Below are positions 1-8,142 of a stretch of 64,000 bases of DNA, piece after piece. Both the position numbers and the translations under genes were made by a program. The notes beneath the pieces are model-generated. The model worked only from the letters and a program-made list of their open reading frames with translations. It had not been told where the DNA came from and made no database searches. Source of the stretch: CAMDKS01 sp964402975 (GTDB lineage Bacteria > Bdellovibrionota_B > Oligoflexia > Oligoflexales > RGVZ01); the NCBI GenBank assembly GCA_964402975.1, contig CAYOEM010000014.1, forward strand, positions 1-64,000, read 5' to 3'. Each line of letters begins with the position of its first letter. Position 1 is the stretch's first letter.

Positions 1-197
1 GCATCTAGTAATGTGACTTCTCCCGCTTTCGTTCTCCATTTTTGATTCTGAAGATCTACGACCAATTTAAACACTTTTTCTCTATTGGCATTAATAACTG
101 ATTTTTGTGTAGCAACTCGCTCGTTTGGCAAAAAATATCCAACAATAAAAATCAAACAAACAACAATGACTAAAATACTAAGTGCAATTTTTATCAT
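1..197 (-). CDS. SRPBCC/START-like membrane-anchored protein, 5' part only
   Basis: Reading the minus strand from an ATG at 197 gives 65 codons with no stop before the window edge, so the gene is cut off at its 3' end. A purine-rich ribosome site (AGGAGA) lies 5-10 bases ahead of the ATG. The product starts with one hydrophobic segment (residues about 3-23), followed by a short linker and a stretch (RVATQKSVINANREKVFKL) that resembles the first beta-strand and helix of polyketide-cyclase/START-like (SRPBCC) proteins, where a similar N-terminal anchor is common. Such proteins bind hydrophobic ligands; no ligand can be named here. The family call rests on the N-terminal pattern only. Confidence 0.6.
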   Translation of the reverse strand, partial: MIKIALSILVIVVCLIFIVGYFLPNERVATQKSVINANREKVFKLVVDLQNQKWRTKAGEVTLLD

Positions 198-958
198 TGA
201 AATCTCCTCTGTTTTGTTCATTTTACTTTAGATTTTGGTCGCAATCTACTCAGAATACGATTCGCTCCAAGACACGAACGGCAGATAGAATTGGAGCTGG
301 ACTGGAAACATTGTGCGCCCGAACACATTAATAGACGTAGGCCGACGCACCTTAGGTTCCACGAAGTCATTCTGCGCAGAGTGAAGCATAGCCTGTATTC
401 AATATTCCTTACTACGCTTCGGGACGACGATGCTATTTAAGTGCCATTATCTCCTGATTCTTGACAAAAAAAAAAATAGCCCAATATGCGGAATTTGAAA
501 TAACGGGGGTCGGGAGTAGTCTCAACTTACTGCGGTTCGAGCCAGGGCGCCCATGCGACCGCGAGTGGTGAGTGCCGCCAGGTGGTGCGCAGCGGGTGGT
601 CTAGGCGTAGGGCTCAAAAAAAAGACTTTCGTGACCTGTCAGTTATTCGGTAAAATAGATATGTACCTAACGATGAATTCCATCGCCTCTCGCAACAAGA
701 CACTAACCCCCAAAATCGCCGTAAAAACATGCTCACTTTGAGCCATTAAAAAGCCATGTGGCACACTGGGTCGGTCCTGGGTTTTGCGCAAAATTTGGCA
801 GTAATGTTCGAATCCTAAAGTCGTCGTCAAGAAAATAAAAGTTTTGATGACCGCATATTTTATGGGGTCTCGCGATACGTCACACATGAGTCATCAAAAA
901 TTCGTCACTGCAAGGCATCCAATCACTAGGATCCGCGTCATGATTGTCAGAGGTGAAT
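198..958. other. Gene-poor stretch between SRPBCC gene and recombinase
   Basis: About 760 bases without a convincing gene. Short open frames exist on both strands (for example 553-741 plus and 639-887 minus), but they overlap each other, lack ribosome sites and show no recognisable protein pattern. A perfect -35-like TTGACA at 461-466 is followed by an A-tract and only a poor -10 (TATGCG at 485-490). Base composition is patchy, with a GC-rich island near 530-610. It may be eroded DNA of the element that carries the recombinase; this is inference. Confidence 0.4.
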
Positions 959-1144
959 ATGGTCCGTTGGAAGATGTTGCAGCCGTCAGAGGTGGTGGCA
1001 TGCAGCGAAGGTGAATTGTTTAGTCGTGAGCTTGCTGATTTGGGGCGCTTCATTTATTCTCATTTTAGTGCGAAGTCCCAGCGCACTCAAAAAATCTCTC
1101 CCACGTCACCGGAACTTCCTTCAGCTAAGGAGTTCCACCGATGA
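959..1144 (+). CDS. Small protein translationally coupled to the serine recombinase
   Basis: A 61-residue frame starting at ATG 959, chosen because AGAGG at 949-953 is placed five bases ahead of it; a TTG at 944 is also in frame but has no such site. Its TGA stop overlaps the recombinase ATG (ATGA at 1141-1144), the usual sign of coupled translation. The sequence is basic, with a Ser/Pro/Lys-rich second half, and no family is recognised. In elements with large serine recombinases a small upstream protein may be a directionality factor, but nothing in this sequence shows that. It could also be only a leader that delivers ribosomes to the recombinase. Confidence 0.45.
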   Translation: MVRWKMLQPSEVVACSEGELFSRELADLGRFIYSHFSAKSQRTQKISPTSPELPSAKEFHR

Positions 1145-2865
1145 AACGTCTAAATCAGAAATCCCAGTCTCCCCATAAAATTGCACTTTATATCCGTGTC
1201 TCCACCGAAGAACAGGCCAGTAACCCTGAAGGCTCAATCAAAAGCCAAGAACAGCGCCTTCGGGCCCATGTGGATCTTAAAAACATGGATGGCATCTTTG
1301 GCGAGGTGACACAGGTCTACATCGACCGCGCAAAGTCAGGCAAAGATACAAAGCGTAGCGAGCTCCAAAAGCTGCTGGCGGCAATCGCTGCAAAAGAGGT
1401 CACTTTTGTGATGGTGACTGAGATCAGCCGCCTGTCTCGGTCTCTTAAAGATTTCTGTCAGATCTGGGAGCTTATGCAGCGTCACGGCTGCCAGTTTCAA
1501 AGTCTAAGGGAACAATTTGATACGTCGACAGCTGCTGGTGAAATGGTGCTTTTTACTGTCGCTAATATCGCCCAGTTTGAGCGTCGGCAGATTTCAGAGC
1601 GGGTGAAAGCCAATCTCTTGGCTCGAGCAAAGCGTGGCCTATCCAACGGCGGATCAATTCCTTTGGGCTACAGGCCTGATCCAGAACGGCGCGGGAACCT
1701 TCAAATTGTAGAGCACGAGGCCGTCATTGTGCGCGCGATGTTTGATGCCCTGCTTCAACATGGCACTCTTGCCGGAGCGGGACGGGCTTTGAATCAAATG
1801 CGGTTTAATATCCCGTCTAAGCGCCGTGGAGGGGGTGCCTGCCCAAGGCTTAGTTTTTTTACCTGCGGCGGGATTAATGCAGTCCTGAAAAACCTGACCT
1901 ACACGGGCTACCGGGCATACTCCGAAGCTGGTGAGACCAAGATCGTCAAAGCCATCTGGGAGCCGATTGTTGACCGAGAAACATTTGACCGCGTGCAGGC
2001 GATCTTAGCGGCCAACTACCGCCGCGATAAACGTAATCGCGCCAATCGCTATCCATATCTGCTCTCTGGGCTGGTGCACTGCGGCGAGTGTGGTGACTCC
2101 ATGCTTGGGAAATCCGCCAATGGCAATTCTGGTAAAGTACCTTACTACGAGCACGGGTGGAGTATTCGGAGGAATGCCTTCAATCCCGACGCCAAATTTA
2201 CCTGTCCTAATCCTAAACGGATCCAGGCCAAGCTTGTGGAGCCTGCCGTTTGGCAAATCGCCATGGACTTACTCGAAGACGACCGTATTGCCAAAGACCT
2301 GTGGACGGCAGCTCAGGACGCGCAGAAGGCCTATTCTAGTGACGGGGAGTTAAGCAAACTGCAAGGACGGCTTGATTTGATCAAACGGCAGCTAGAGGCC
2401 ACCGCAGAGCATTTAACAAAGCTCCCACCAGAGATGTCGCCAGTGCCGATCTTTGAGCAAATGAAAAAGCTAGAGCTACAAAAATCTGAGATTGAATTTG
2501 AATTAAACGAGCTAACGGGTCATCAGGCACTTAATCCGCCCGTGGAATTTGCCGACTATAAGAGCTTACTTCAAAAAATCAGGCATGGTCTTGATGGCGC
2601 TGATGATGCCCTAAAAGCTCGCATAGTCACCACTCTGATCAAACGAATTGAAATCCTGCCCGCCAGCATCCGCGTCCACTACCGGATGGGGAAGGGAGAC
2701 TTTTCAATCGACTTGAAGGGTCTTAAACGCTCAGAGGGGATGTTGTTAGAGGTGCCACCGCCTGCTGGAAGGCACCGTGGGAAGGGAGGATTACAGAGTG
2801 GTTTGCAGAGTGGTTCGAATACTGCTTGCAATGGCGGCCCCACCTGGAATCGAACCAAGAATTAA
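1141..2865 (+). CDS. Large serine recombinase (site-specific integrase/resolvase family)
   Basis: 574-residue DNA recombinase of the large serine type, which cuts and rejoins att sites to integrate or excise mobile elements. The N-terminal catalytic domain (about residues 13-155) opens with YIRVST, whose Ser is the nucleophile, and keeps the family Arg/Asp pattern including ISRLSRS. The middle recombinase domain follows, then a zinc-ribbon-like region with CGECG and a later Cys-Pro pair, then a charged coiled-coil region (about 400-470). AAGGAG lies nine bases before the ATG. The last dozen codons read into the 3' end of the tRNA-Arg gene on the other strand, which suggests that the element sits against that tRNA. 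No other phage or conjugation genes are in view. Confidence 0.92.
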   Translation: MKRLNQKSQSPHKIALYIRVSTEEQASNPEGSIKSQEQRLRAHVDLKNMDGIFGEVTQVYIDRAKSGKDTKRSELQKLLAAIAAKEVTFVMVTEISRLSRSLKDFCQIWELMQRHGCQFQSLREQFDTSTAAGEMVLFTVANIAQFERRQISERVKANLLARAKRGLSNGGSIPLGYRPDPERRGNLQIVEHEAVIVRAMFDALLQHGTLAGAGRALNQMRFNIPSKRRGGGACPRLSFFTCGGINAVLKNLTYTGYRAYSEAGETKIVKAIWEPIVDRETFDRVQAILAANYRRDKRNRANRYPYLLSGLVHCGECGDSMLGKSANGNSGKVPYYEHGWSIRRNAFNPDAKFTCPNPKRIQAKLVEPAVWQIAMDLLEDDRIAKDLWTAAQDAQKAYSSDGELSKLQGRLDLIKRQLEATAEHLTKLPPEMSPVPIFEQMKKLELQKSEIEFELNELTGHQALNPPVEFADYKSLLQKIRHGLDGADDALKARIVTTLIKRIEILPASIRVHYRMGKGDFSIDLKGLKRSEGMLLEVPPPAGRHRGKGGLQSGLQSGSNTACNGGPTWNRTKN

Positions 2866-2906
2866 CCCTTAGGAAGGGCTCGTTATATCCATTTAACTAT
2901 GAGGCC
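2832..2906 (-). tRNA. tRNA-Arg, anticodon CCT, CCA encoded
   Basis: The minus strand folds as a tRNA. The acceptor stem GGCCTCA pairs with TGGGGCC over seven positions (one G-T), the discriminator is G and CCA is encoded at 2834-2832. The D-arm GTTAAATGGATATAAC is that of bacterial tRNA-Arg(CCT). The anticodon stem AGCCC/GGGTT holds loop TTCCTAA with anticodon CCT, and the T-arm has TTCGATT. At 75 bases it has the same length and overall layout as E. coli argW. Its 3' end overlaps the last codons of the convergent recombinase gene, marking it as a probable integration target. It reads AGG codons. Confidence 0.96.
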
Positions 2907-2972
2907 CCAATAGAACTTGGGCTGAGACCCTCTTTGAATACAATATTCTTTTGGGCCTGCCCACGACATTTA

Positions 2973-3002
2973 TTGACGATTCATGGGATCTGGGCCTATA
3001 TC
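2973..3002 (+). promoter_or_regulatory. Candidate sigma-70 promoter for rlmM
   Basis: TTGACG at 2973-2978 and TATATC at 2997-3002 are separated by 18 bases, and the pair lies 46 bases ahead of the rlmM ATG. Five of six and four of six positions match the consensus. Found by eye only. Confidence 0.45.
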
Positions 3003-3047
3003 AGGGTCGTTCAGTTCAATATGCACCCAAAATAAACAGTTTTTTCA

Positions 3048-4136
3048 ATGAAAAGTCCTATGCAGCTCAAAACAAAACCTGAAAAAGCTCAACGCGTCCA
3101 TCTTGCGATTGTAAGGCCTGGTTTTGAAGATGCTTTCAAGAGTGAACTTTTCCAACGCTTTAAGCTCGAGTCAAATATCCTATGCCGCGCGGGCGTGGGC
3201 GTCACAGAAACACGGACGCTGCCGAAGCTGATGGATACTGTGTTTGCAAGACAATACCTACCAAGGGCACTTCGGCATCAAGGGCCAAGCATCGACCTGG
3301 CAAAACAATTCGTTTCGAAGCGAGTGGATGTGCTTGTCGAACGTAGTAATAGACAAAAAGGTCTATGGACCCTACATGCATACTCTTCTGATAACGACGA
3401 TGCTCTGGCGCGAGCCAAAAACATCTCAAAAGGCGTTCTGGCTCACATTCAAAGCAAACACAGAGACTTCTTTAAACGCTACCTAAGCAAAGACGAATTT
3501 GCTCGCACGCCGCGCTCGGGCGGAGATTTTATCCTTCAAATTTACTGTCCGGTTATCGACGATCTCTGGTTTTCCATATCCCGCGTTGATGATGGGGTGT
3601 CCCTGTTTGAAGGTGGCTTTCGCCCGATGAAGGCCCTCCCCCATGCGCCGTCTCGCAGTGCCAGCAAGCTGGAAGAGGCCCTCTACTTGATGGAACGCCA
3701 CCCGTCCCCTGGGGAGACTGCTGTAGATCTGGGGGCGGCTCCAGGGGGCTGGAGCCTGGTCCTGGCCCGTTACGGAGCTCATGTAAAGGCCATCGACCAT
3801 GCTGAGCTCAGTTTAGCGCCCAAAATAAAACTCAAAGGCCATATTGAGCATATTAAGGCCAATGGCCTCAAATTTATGCCAGAGGACACCGTGGACTGGC
3901 TGGTCTGCGATATGGTCATGGGCGCTCGGGAAACCCTAAAAATTCTGACTAAATGGCTTGATGCTGGCGCCATGCGACACTTCGTAGTCAACGTAAAGCT
4001 ACCAAAGCAATCACCCTGGCAGGGCGTCTCTGATGCCATCCAACTAGCTGAAACCGTGAGTGATTTTAAAGTGAGCGTTCGTCAACTCATCCATGATCGA
4101 AGTGAAATAACCCTTCTAGGTTATAAAATAACATAG
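3048..4136 (+). CDS. rlmM: 23S rRNA 2'-O-methyltransferase RlmM-like
   Basis: 362 residues, close to the 366 of E. coli RlmM, which 2'-O-methylates C2498 in domain V of 23S rRNA before ribosome assembly. The N-terminal half (to about 190) corresponds to the THUMP-like substrate-binding part. The C-terminal Rossmann methyltransferase has the SAM motif VDLGAAPGGWS at 226-236. The K-D-K-E catalytic set of FtsJ/RlmM enzymes can be placed at K207 (SASKLEEA), D288 (CDMV), K317 (NVKLPK) and the Glu of SEITLLG near 353. The ribosome site is weak. A second in-frame ATG at 3060 is possible. It stands alone between the tRNA and an unrelated exported protein. Confidence 0.85.
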   Translation: MKSPMQLKTKPEKAQRVHLAIVRPGFEDAFKSELFQRFKLESNILCRAGVGVTETRTLPKLMDTVFARQYLPRALRHQGPSIDLAKQFVSKRVDVLVERSNRQKGLWTLHAYSSDNDDALARAKNISKGVLAHIQSKHRDFFKRYLSKDEFARTPRSGGDFILQIYCPVIDDLWFSISRVDDGVSLFEGGFRPMKALPHAPSRSASKLEEALYLMERHPSPGETAVDLGAAPGGWSLVLARYGAHVKAIDHAELSLAPKIKLKGHIEHIKANGLKFMPEDTVDWLVCDMVMGARETLKILTKWLDAGAMRHFVVNVKLPKQSPWQGVSDAIQLAETVSDFKVSVRQLIHDRSEITLLGYKIT

Positions 4137-4239
4137 AATTTTTAGACTTTTTATTGAAATTTATTAAAATATGATGTACCTTGGTGATGCGACGGGGGGG
4201 ATTACTCTCGTAGTCGTTTTGAAAGCGGAGTCATAATCC

Positions 4240-4941
4240 ATGGGTCACATGCGAAGTATAGTCTTGCTTGGAGTTGCTACCACACTGCTTGCCACATCAG
4301 TTGCCACATCGGCAACGGTCAGAGAGCCGGCTCGGCTAATAGATGATGGAGACCCCGCGCGCGAGTTGGACGGTCGCAGCGAGACTGCGCAATCTCATGA
4401 CCGAAAGATGCTTGCATCAATTGCACACTCCAGGACAACCGCTACTCTCAACCATGCTACCTATGTGTATACCCAGCACATGCGACTTTACCGCGCTAAC
4501 ATGAAATCCGAGATGGATGTACTTGAGGCAGAAATTGCGATGCTTGTTGCATCCACAAACCACAGCGTAACTGAATATGGCATGAAAGCTGAAACATTAC
4601 GCCACGAGGCGGGGAAACTTAAGGCTAGTTGGGCCGACGGAAGCTCCCCAAAAGATCTCAAAAAACTGGCGAGCATTTACGTAGACGTTCGCCAACGCTA
4701 TCTTGAGCACGCAGAATTTGTAAACTCTGAGTACTCAAAGCTTCTCAAGGCGCGCGAGAGAGTTTATGCCATCAAATATGATCTGGCAAAAAAGAAAATC
4801 ATCAGCGAAGAAGAACTTAATGAAGCCCACGTTCAACGAGACGAAGCAAGTAGGAATCTCAACCTTGCTGCAGAGCAGATGGTATTTGCAAAACAAGCGC
4901 TGCTTGATGCTCAAAAAGACCTTGAGGCCGTCAGCCGTTAG
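4240..4941 (+). CDS. Exported coiled-coil protein of unknown function
   Basis: 233 residues. A signal peptide covers about residues 4-25 (hydrophobic run ending TSATV), so the protein is likely periplasmic; there is no lipobox and no later membrane segment. From about residue 60 to the end it is almost wholly charged alpha-helix with heptad-like Leu/Ala spacing, typical of a coiled coil. GGAG stands nine bases before ATG 4240; the next in-frame ATG (4249) would leave the site too far away. Its 3' end overlaps the convergent methyltransferase gene by four bases. No enzymatic motif is visible. Being beside the lasso cluster but on the other strand, it is not clearly part of it. Confidence 0.75.
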   Translation: MGHMRSIVLLGVATTLLATSVATSATVREPARLIDDGDPARELDGRSETAQSHDRKMLASIAHSRTTATLNHATYVYTQHMRLYRANMKSEMDVLEAEIAMLVASTNHSVTEYGMKAETLRHEAGKLKASWADGSSPKDLKKLASIYVDVRQRYLEHAEFVNSEYSKLLKARERVYAIKYDLAKKKIISEEELNEAHVQRDEASRNLNLAAEQMVFAKQALLDAQKDLEAVSR

Positions 4942-5855
4942 TCTGATACTTTACGCCTAAAAATAAGCAGTTGCTGCTCGATTTCAATCGGACGAATCAA
5001 TGAATTGAGGGGCTCCGAGGTCGAGCAATCAAATGCTTTTTGCTGCTGATATGCACCCCAATTACCACTTGCGAAGGAATGGCGACTCGAAATTGCCAGA
5101 TAAGTCTGAACAGATTTCGTTGTAAATATTTCTCTCTCAAACTGGTTACCAACGGGTGCCCATGAGCAAATAACGACTTCTGGGCTAAATTGTTTAAGGG
5201 CCTGCGTGGCATCCATCCTCAGCACTTCAACCCCGCGGGCTCTGATCGATTTACCACCTAGACTCCAGCTCTCGTCATCGACGGCTGTGACGTCGACACC
5301 CTGACGCCTCAGGCTGTGACACAAGAGACCATTGCCAGCACCTAGCTCAAGAACTCGCCTGCCCTGAGAAAGACCGGCTATTTTCTCTGATAAATCTTGG
5401 GTTGGAACGCTCCAAACCCCTTGTCGTTGCAACTCACTAGCAGCCCATATCGGATCCTTTATCCAACTCCAGACCCGGTCAAAAATCTCTGCTGAGAACA
5501 CATGCCCTGACTTCAGCCTTGCCAGCAGCAGCAGATTCATCACCATGACGTCACGCATGCGGGGCTTAACCCCCGCCCTACCACTCATAACGTCACAAAA
5601 CTGCTCAATTGCAAGCAGGGTCATTTGCGCTTTTATAGCGCTTACTGGAATATCGGAGTTATCAGTGTTAGCAAGTCGCAACGCATTTTGAAGATCAGAC
5701 AGGGCCCCCTGCCTCCAGGCTAACAACTGCTCGGCCCGACCGCTAGATACATGCTCTTTCAAGCCAGCGGCCACGTCCTGCCATACGGCGGGATGCCTGC
5801 CAGAAAGCTGCTTTAGTGTCAGCCCTTTTAAACTTTCAAAATCGGTCTGATTCAT
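4938..5855 (-). CDS. Class I SAM-dependent methyltransferase, possible lasso tailoring enzyme
   Basis: 305 residues. The C-terminal half is a Rossmann methyltransferase: motif I VLELGAGNG at 168-176, an acidic motif II end (AVDDES at about 191-196), and RMDATQAL then VVICSWAP for motifs III-IV. The N-terminal 150 residues are helical and not recognised. The gene follows the lasso ABC exporter on the same strand after 78 bases, so it may be the last gene of the left arm. Lasso methyltransferases are known for C-terminal or Asp side-chain O-methylation, but this one does not clearly match either type, so a tailoring role is inference. No good ribosome site is seen; the start codon sits inside an inverted repeat (5854-5870). 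Confidence 0.8.
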   Translation of the reverse strand: MNQTDFESLKGLTLKQLSGRHPAVWQDVAAGLKEHVSSGRAEQLLAWRQGALSDLQNALRLANTDNSDIPVSAIKAQMTLLAIEQFCDVMSGRAGVKPRMRDVMVMNLLLLARLKSGHVFSAEIFDRVWSWIKDPIWAASELQRQGVWSVPTQDLSEKIAGLSQGRRVLELGAGNGLLCHSLRRQGVDVTAVDDESWSLGGKSIRARGVEVLRMDATQALKQFSPEVVICSWAPVGNQFEREIFTTKSVQTYLAISSRHSFASGNWGAYQQQKAFDCSTSEPLNSLIRPIEIEQQLLIFRRKVSD

Positions 5856-5870
5856 AGACTAAAAGTCTAT
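5854..5870. repeat. Perfect 7-bp inverted repeat spanning the methyltransferase start
   Basis: ATAGACT, three bases, AGTCTAT. On the minus strand the 3' arm ends inside the ATG of the methyltransferase gene. In RNA this would be a short hairpin that hides the start codon; in DNA it could be an operator. It replaces the region where a ribosome site would be expected. Confidence 0.5.
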
Positions 5871-5933
5871 TCAAATTCATTTATTTTCTCTACTTTTTTC
5901 TAACGACTAAACAACCAACCGTATCGTTAAGAT

Positions 5934-7631
5934 CTACCGACTTAGAAGCTGGCCATCACCCACACTAAACACCACATCACACTGCTCAATGATTCGGGCG
6001 TTGTGCGACACAATGATCATCGTTTTGCTGCTAAAAGACTCAAAAATTTTTGGTAAAACTTGATTTAATCCTTCGATATCAAGGTAAGCATCGGGCTCAT
6101 CCATAACCAAGTAATCTGCAAACTGACCTTGAACTGCAAAACGCCAAAGTCCAGTTAACTGGCGCTGACCACCAGAAAGGAAAAATTGTTTAGAACGGAA
6201 TAACTCCGCGTTTAATTCAACGCCTTTAAGTTTAGCTACGACGCCGATCCGGTTTCCAGCATCCATGATGTCTTTGATCACTGAATCCTTCTTGCTATCT
6301 GACATACCATCATGAAATTCTGGATGAACCAAAAGAAGATTACTGATAACGGAACCCGAGTGTAAAAACACCGTTTGCGGCATATAGGCAAATTTTGGAG
6401 ACTCTTGCCCGTAGAGAATCTTCCCCTCAGTTGGTTTCAGCAAACCCATGGTTATTTTGAGTAGCGTAGACTTTCCCTGGCCGTTCGCACCCATAACGGC
6501 AACTCGTTTATTTGATGGAATCTGCACATTTAGTCCTTGAAAAATTCTGTCTCCTCCAGGGTAGCCGAAACTAAGGTTTTCGAATTTAATCCAAGCTTTT
6601 GACTCCGGATTGCTGGGCTGATGGAAGTCGGCTCGTTTTAAAGCAAAATTCGAGACATCTCGGCTGGCGTCATCACTCGAACCGATCGCCTCCACGGCTT
6701 TGTAAGCCTCAAATGTCTTTTGCCAATTTTCATTCAGAGCTGACACGGCATAAAGCGGCCTGTAAAAATAAGCAAGGTACACGAAAAACGTCAGAAACGT
6801 CTCGTTCGTGACCGAACCCCCGAAAAAAAATTGTGAATAAAACAAAATTAAAACCACGGTGGCCAGTGAAGCCACAAAATCAAATATAGGAGCATATGTC
6901 GCCGTCCAAAAACCCACGCGTTTTGCTGCATCTTTAGCGCTTTGGTTATGTCGATCAAATTGAAGACTCAAGCGATCATCGATCTGGCTCACCTGAATAA
7001 ATTCTCGGTTGTCATGGGCCTCCGTGAGCTCACGACCGAGCGTATCAACTCCTGCAAGATAGGACGTAAGACTTTTCCTAAACCTAGGAGCCAAAAATAG
7101 GACTAAACCCAATACAAAAGGGACAGGCAGAAAGGACACCAAAGCAAGGCGCCAATCTAACAGCAACAAAACGACAGCCGTTCCCAATAAAAACAACACC
7201 GATGATATGGACTCCCAAAGCATGGAGTTCCAGAAACTTGATACCGCCTGCAGATGAAGGCTCAGTGAAGACATCTGCCCAGCATTTAGTCCAGTTGAGT
7301 TGGCGAGAATCGCTTTCATTAGCCGAGCCCTCATCCCAGCTAAAATATTGGCGTCTAGTTTAAAGCCTGAGCGAAGCTGCAGGGCTGTGAGAAGAGCTTT
7401 CAATACGTTCATCACCAAAAATGCCATCAGAAGATTTATAACAATAGAGCTGCTATTGAGTGTCTCCTTCTGAGATACCAATATAGATAGAGCTTTGCCT
7501 AAAACAGCCGGAGCAACAATGTCGATGAAAGGGATGACCACGGAAAGCGCAATAAGCAAGGCTGCTTGAACACGAACCGCCTTTAAATCATTAAAAACGA
7601 GTTTAAGAAACTCAACAAAACGCATTGTCAT
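5934..7631 (-). CDS. ABC exporter half-transporter, lasso peptide export (D)
   Basis: 565 residues fusing a six-helix type-1 ABC exporter membrane domain (about 15-300) with an ATPase domain. The ATPase has Walker A GANGQGKS (381-388), the Q-loop region YMPQT (417-421), signature LSGGQ (485-489), Walker B LVMDE (508-512) and an H-loop IVSHN. Working as a homodimer in the inner membrane it would export a substrate using ATP. There is no N-terminal C39 peptidase domain, which fits lasso clusters, where the leader is removed by B2 before export. The B2 gene lies 21 bases upstream on the same strand, so export of the mature lasso peptide, giving producer immunity, is the likely job. Confidence 0.88.
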   Translation of the reverse strand: MTMRFVEFLKLVFNDLKAVRVQAALLIALSVVIPFIDIVAPAVLGKALSILVSQKETLNSSSIVINLLMAFLVMNVLKALLTALQLRSGFKLDANILAGMRARLMKAILANSTGLNAGQMSSLSLHLQAVSSFWNSMLWESISSVLFLLGTAVVLLLLDWRLALVSFLPVPFVLGLVLFLAPRFRKSLTSYLAGVDTLGRELTEAHDNREFIQVSQIDDRLSLQFDRHNQSAKDAAKRVGFWTATYAPIFDFVASLATVVLILFYSQFFFGGSVTNETFLTFFVYLAYFYRPLYAVSALNENWQKTFEAYKAVEAIGSSDDASRDVSNFALKRADFHQPSNPESKAWIKFENLSFGYPGGDRIFQGLNVQIPSNKRVAVMGANGQGKSTLLKITMGLLKPTEGKILYGQESPKFAYMPQTVFLHSGSVISNLLLVHPEFHDGMSDSKKDSVIKDIMDAGNRIGVVAKLKGVELNAELFRSKQFFLSGGQRQLTGLWRFAVQGQFADYLVMDEPDAYLDIEGLNQVLPKIFESFSSKTMIIVSHNARIIEQCDVVFSVGDGQLLSR

Positions 7632-7652
7632 TCACCAATCAATTCCTAGCGG

Positions 7653-8033
7653 TCATGACCAAGCTGGATATGTGCTCAATACGTGGAAGTCTACAAGATT
7701 TTGAATATCAACATAGACCTTTCCATCAGAAACCACCCAAGCATGACTCTCCATTGGCGTAATCGTCATGCCGATTTTCATTTCTGCCTGATAACCGGCA
7801 CGATTGAGGGCATACCAAATGACAATGGCCTGATCCAAACATCGGATGGGAAACGGTAACCACCGGTAAGACTTCTGACATCGCTGCCAAATCACCTCCG
7901 GTGGCAATCTCTTATGCTTCCAAAGCCGAGGACAGCCCTGGCCAAAACCTCTAAAGGATGTCACCGTGGACTCAAGCCCCCAAAGCTTCGTCCCCAAAAA
8001 GGCCAGAAAGTGTAGAACGATAAATCCTAGCAT
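7653..8033 (-). CDS. Lasso peptide leader peptidase B2 (transglutaminase-like)
   Basis: 126 residues, a normal length for stand-alone B2 proteins. The Cys-His-Asp triad of the family is visible: C65 in FPIRCLDQAIV, H98 in ESHAWVV and D109 in VYVDIQ, in the order and spacing of transglutaminase-like lasso B2 peptidases. It cuts the leader from the precursor with help from the B1 recognition protein. The N-terminal 20 residues are hydrophobic. It is transcribed away from the precursor, B1 and cyclase genes and is first in the left arm, followed closely by the exporter. The ATG at 8033 has no strong ribosome site. The family call is firm because of the neighbours. Confidence 0.9.
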   Translation of the reverse strand: MLGFIVLHFLAFLGTKLWGLESTVTSFRGFGQGCPRLWKHKRLPPEVIWQRCQKSYRWLPFPIRCLDQAIVIWYALNRAGYQAEMKIGMTITPMESHAWVVSDGKVYVDIQNLVDFHVLSTYPAWS

Positions 8034-8142
8034 AATCCAAAAAATTCATTGTTTTCATTATGTTATAATATTACACTTGAATTGTCTTGTTTAGTATTTT
8101 AATAAACATTTCGTGAATGTCCACTAACCTAAGGAGGGTTCC
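8034..8142. promoter_or_regulatory. AT-rich divergent promoter region of the lasso cluster
   Basis: 109 bases between the B2 start and the precursor start, markedly AT-rich. A consensus -10 TATAAT lies at 8064-8069 but has no good -35 ahead of it on the plus strand. A second plus-strand candidate is TTGAAT at 8077-8082 with TTTAAT at 8098-8103 (a short spacer of 15). A promoter for each arm must lie here or nearby. No clear repeat or operator is seen. Confidence 0.4.

Noticed and set aside
530..560. GGTTCGAGCC as a T-arm of a tRNA remnant
   Set aside because: The flanks do not pair and no anticodon or acceptor arm can be drawn.
578..585. CCAGGTGG, an eight-base match to the tRNA-Arg 3' part, as a second att site
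   Set aside because: Eight bases in inverse orientation are expected by chance, and flanking bases do not match.
553..887. Overlapping short frames on both strands (553-741 plus, 639-887 minus)
   Set aside because: They have no ribosome sites, no recognisable protein pattern and overlap each other in a patchy region.
2826..3035. Open frame across the tRNA gene on the plus strand
   Set aside because: It is antisense to a well-formed tRNA, has no ribosome site and shows no protein pattern.
5934..7631. C39-type bacteriocin exporter that also cuts leaders
   Set aside because: There is no N-terminal peptidase domain; a B2 protease gene is adjacent.
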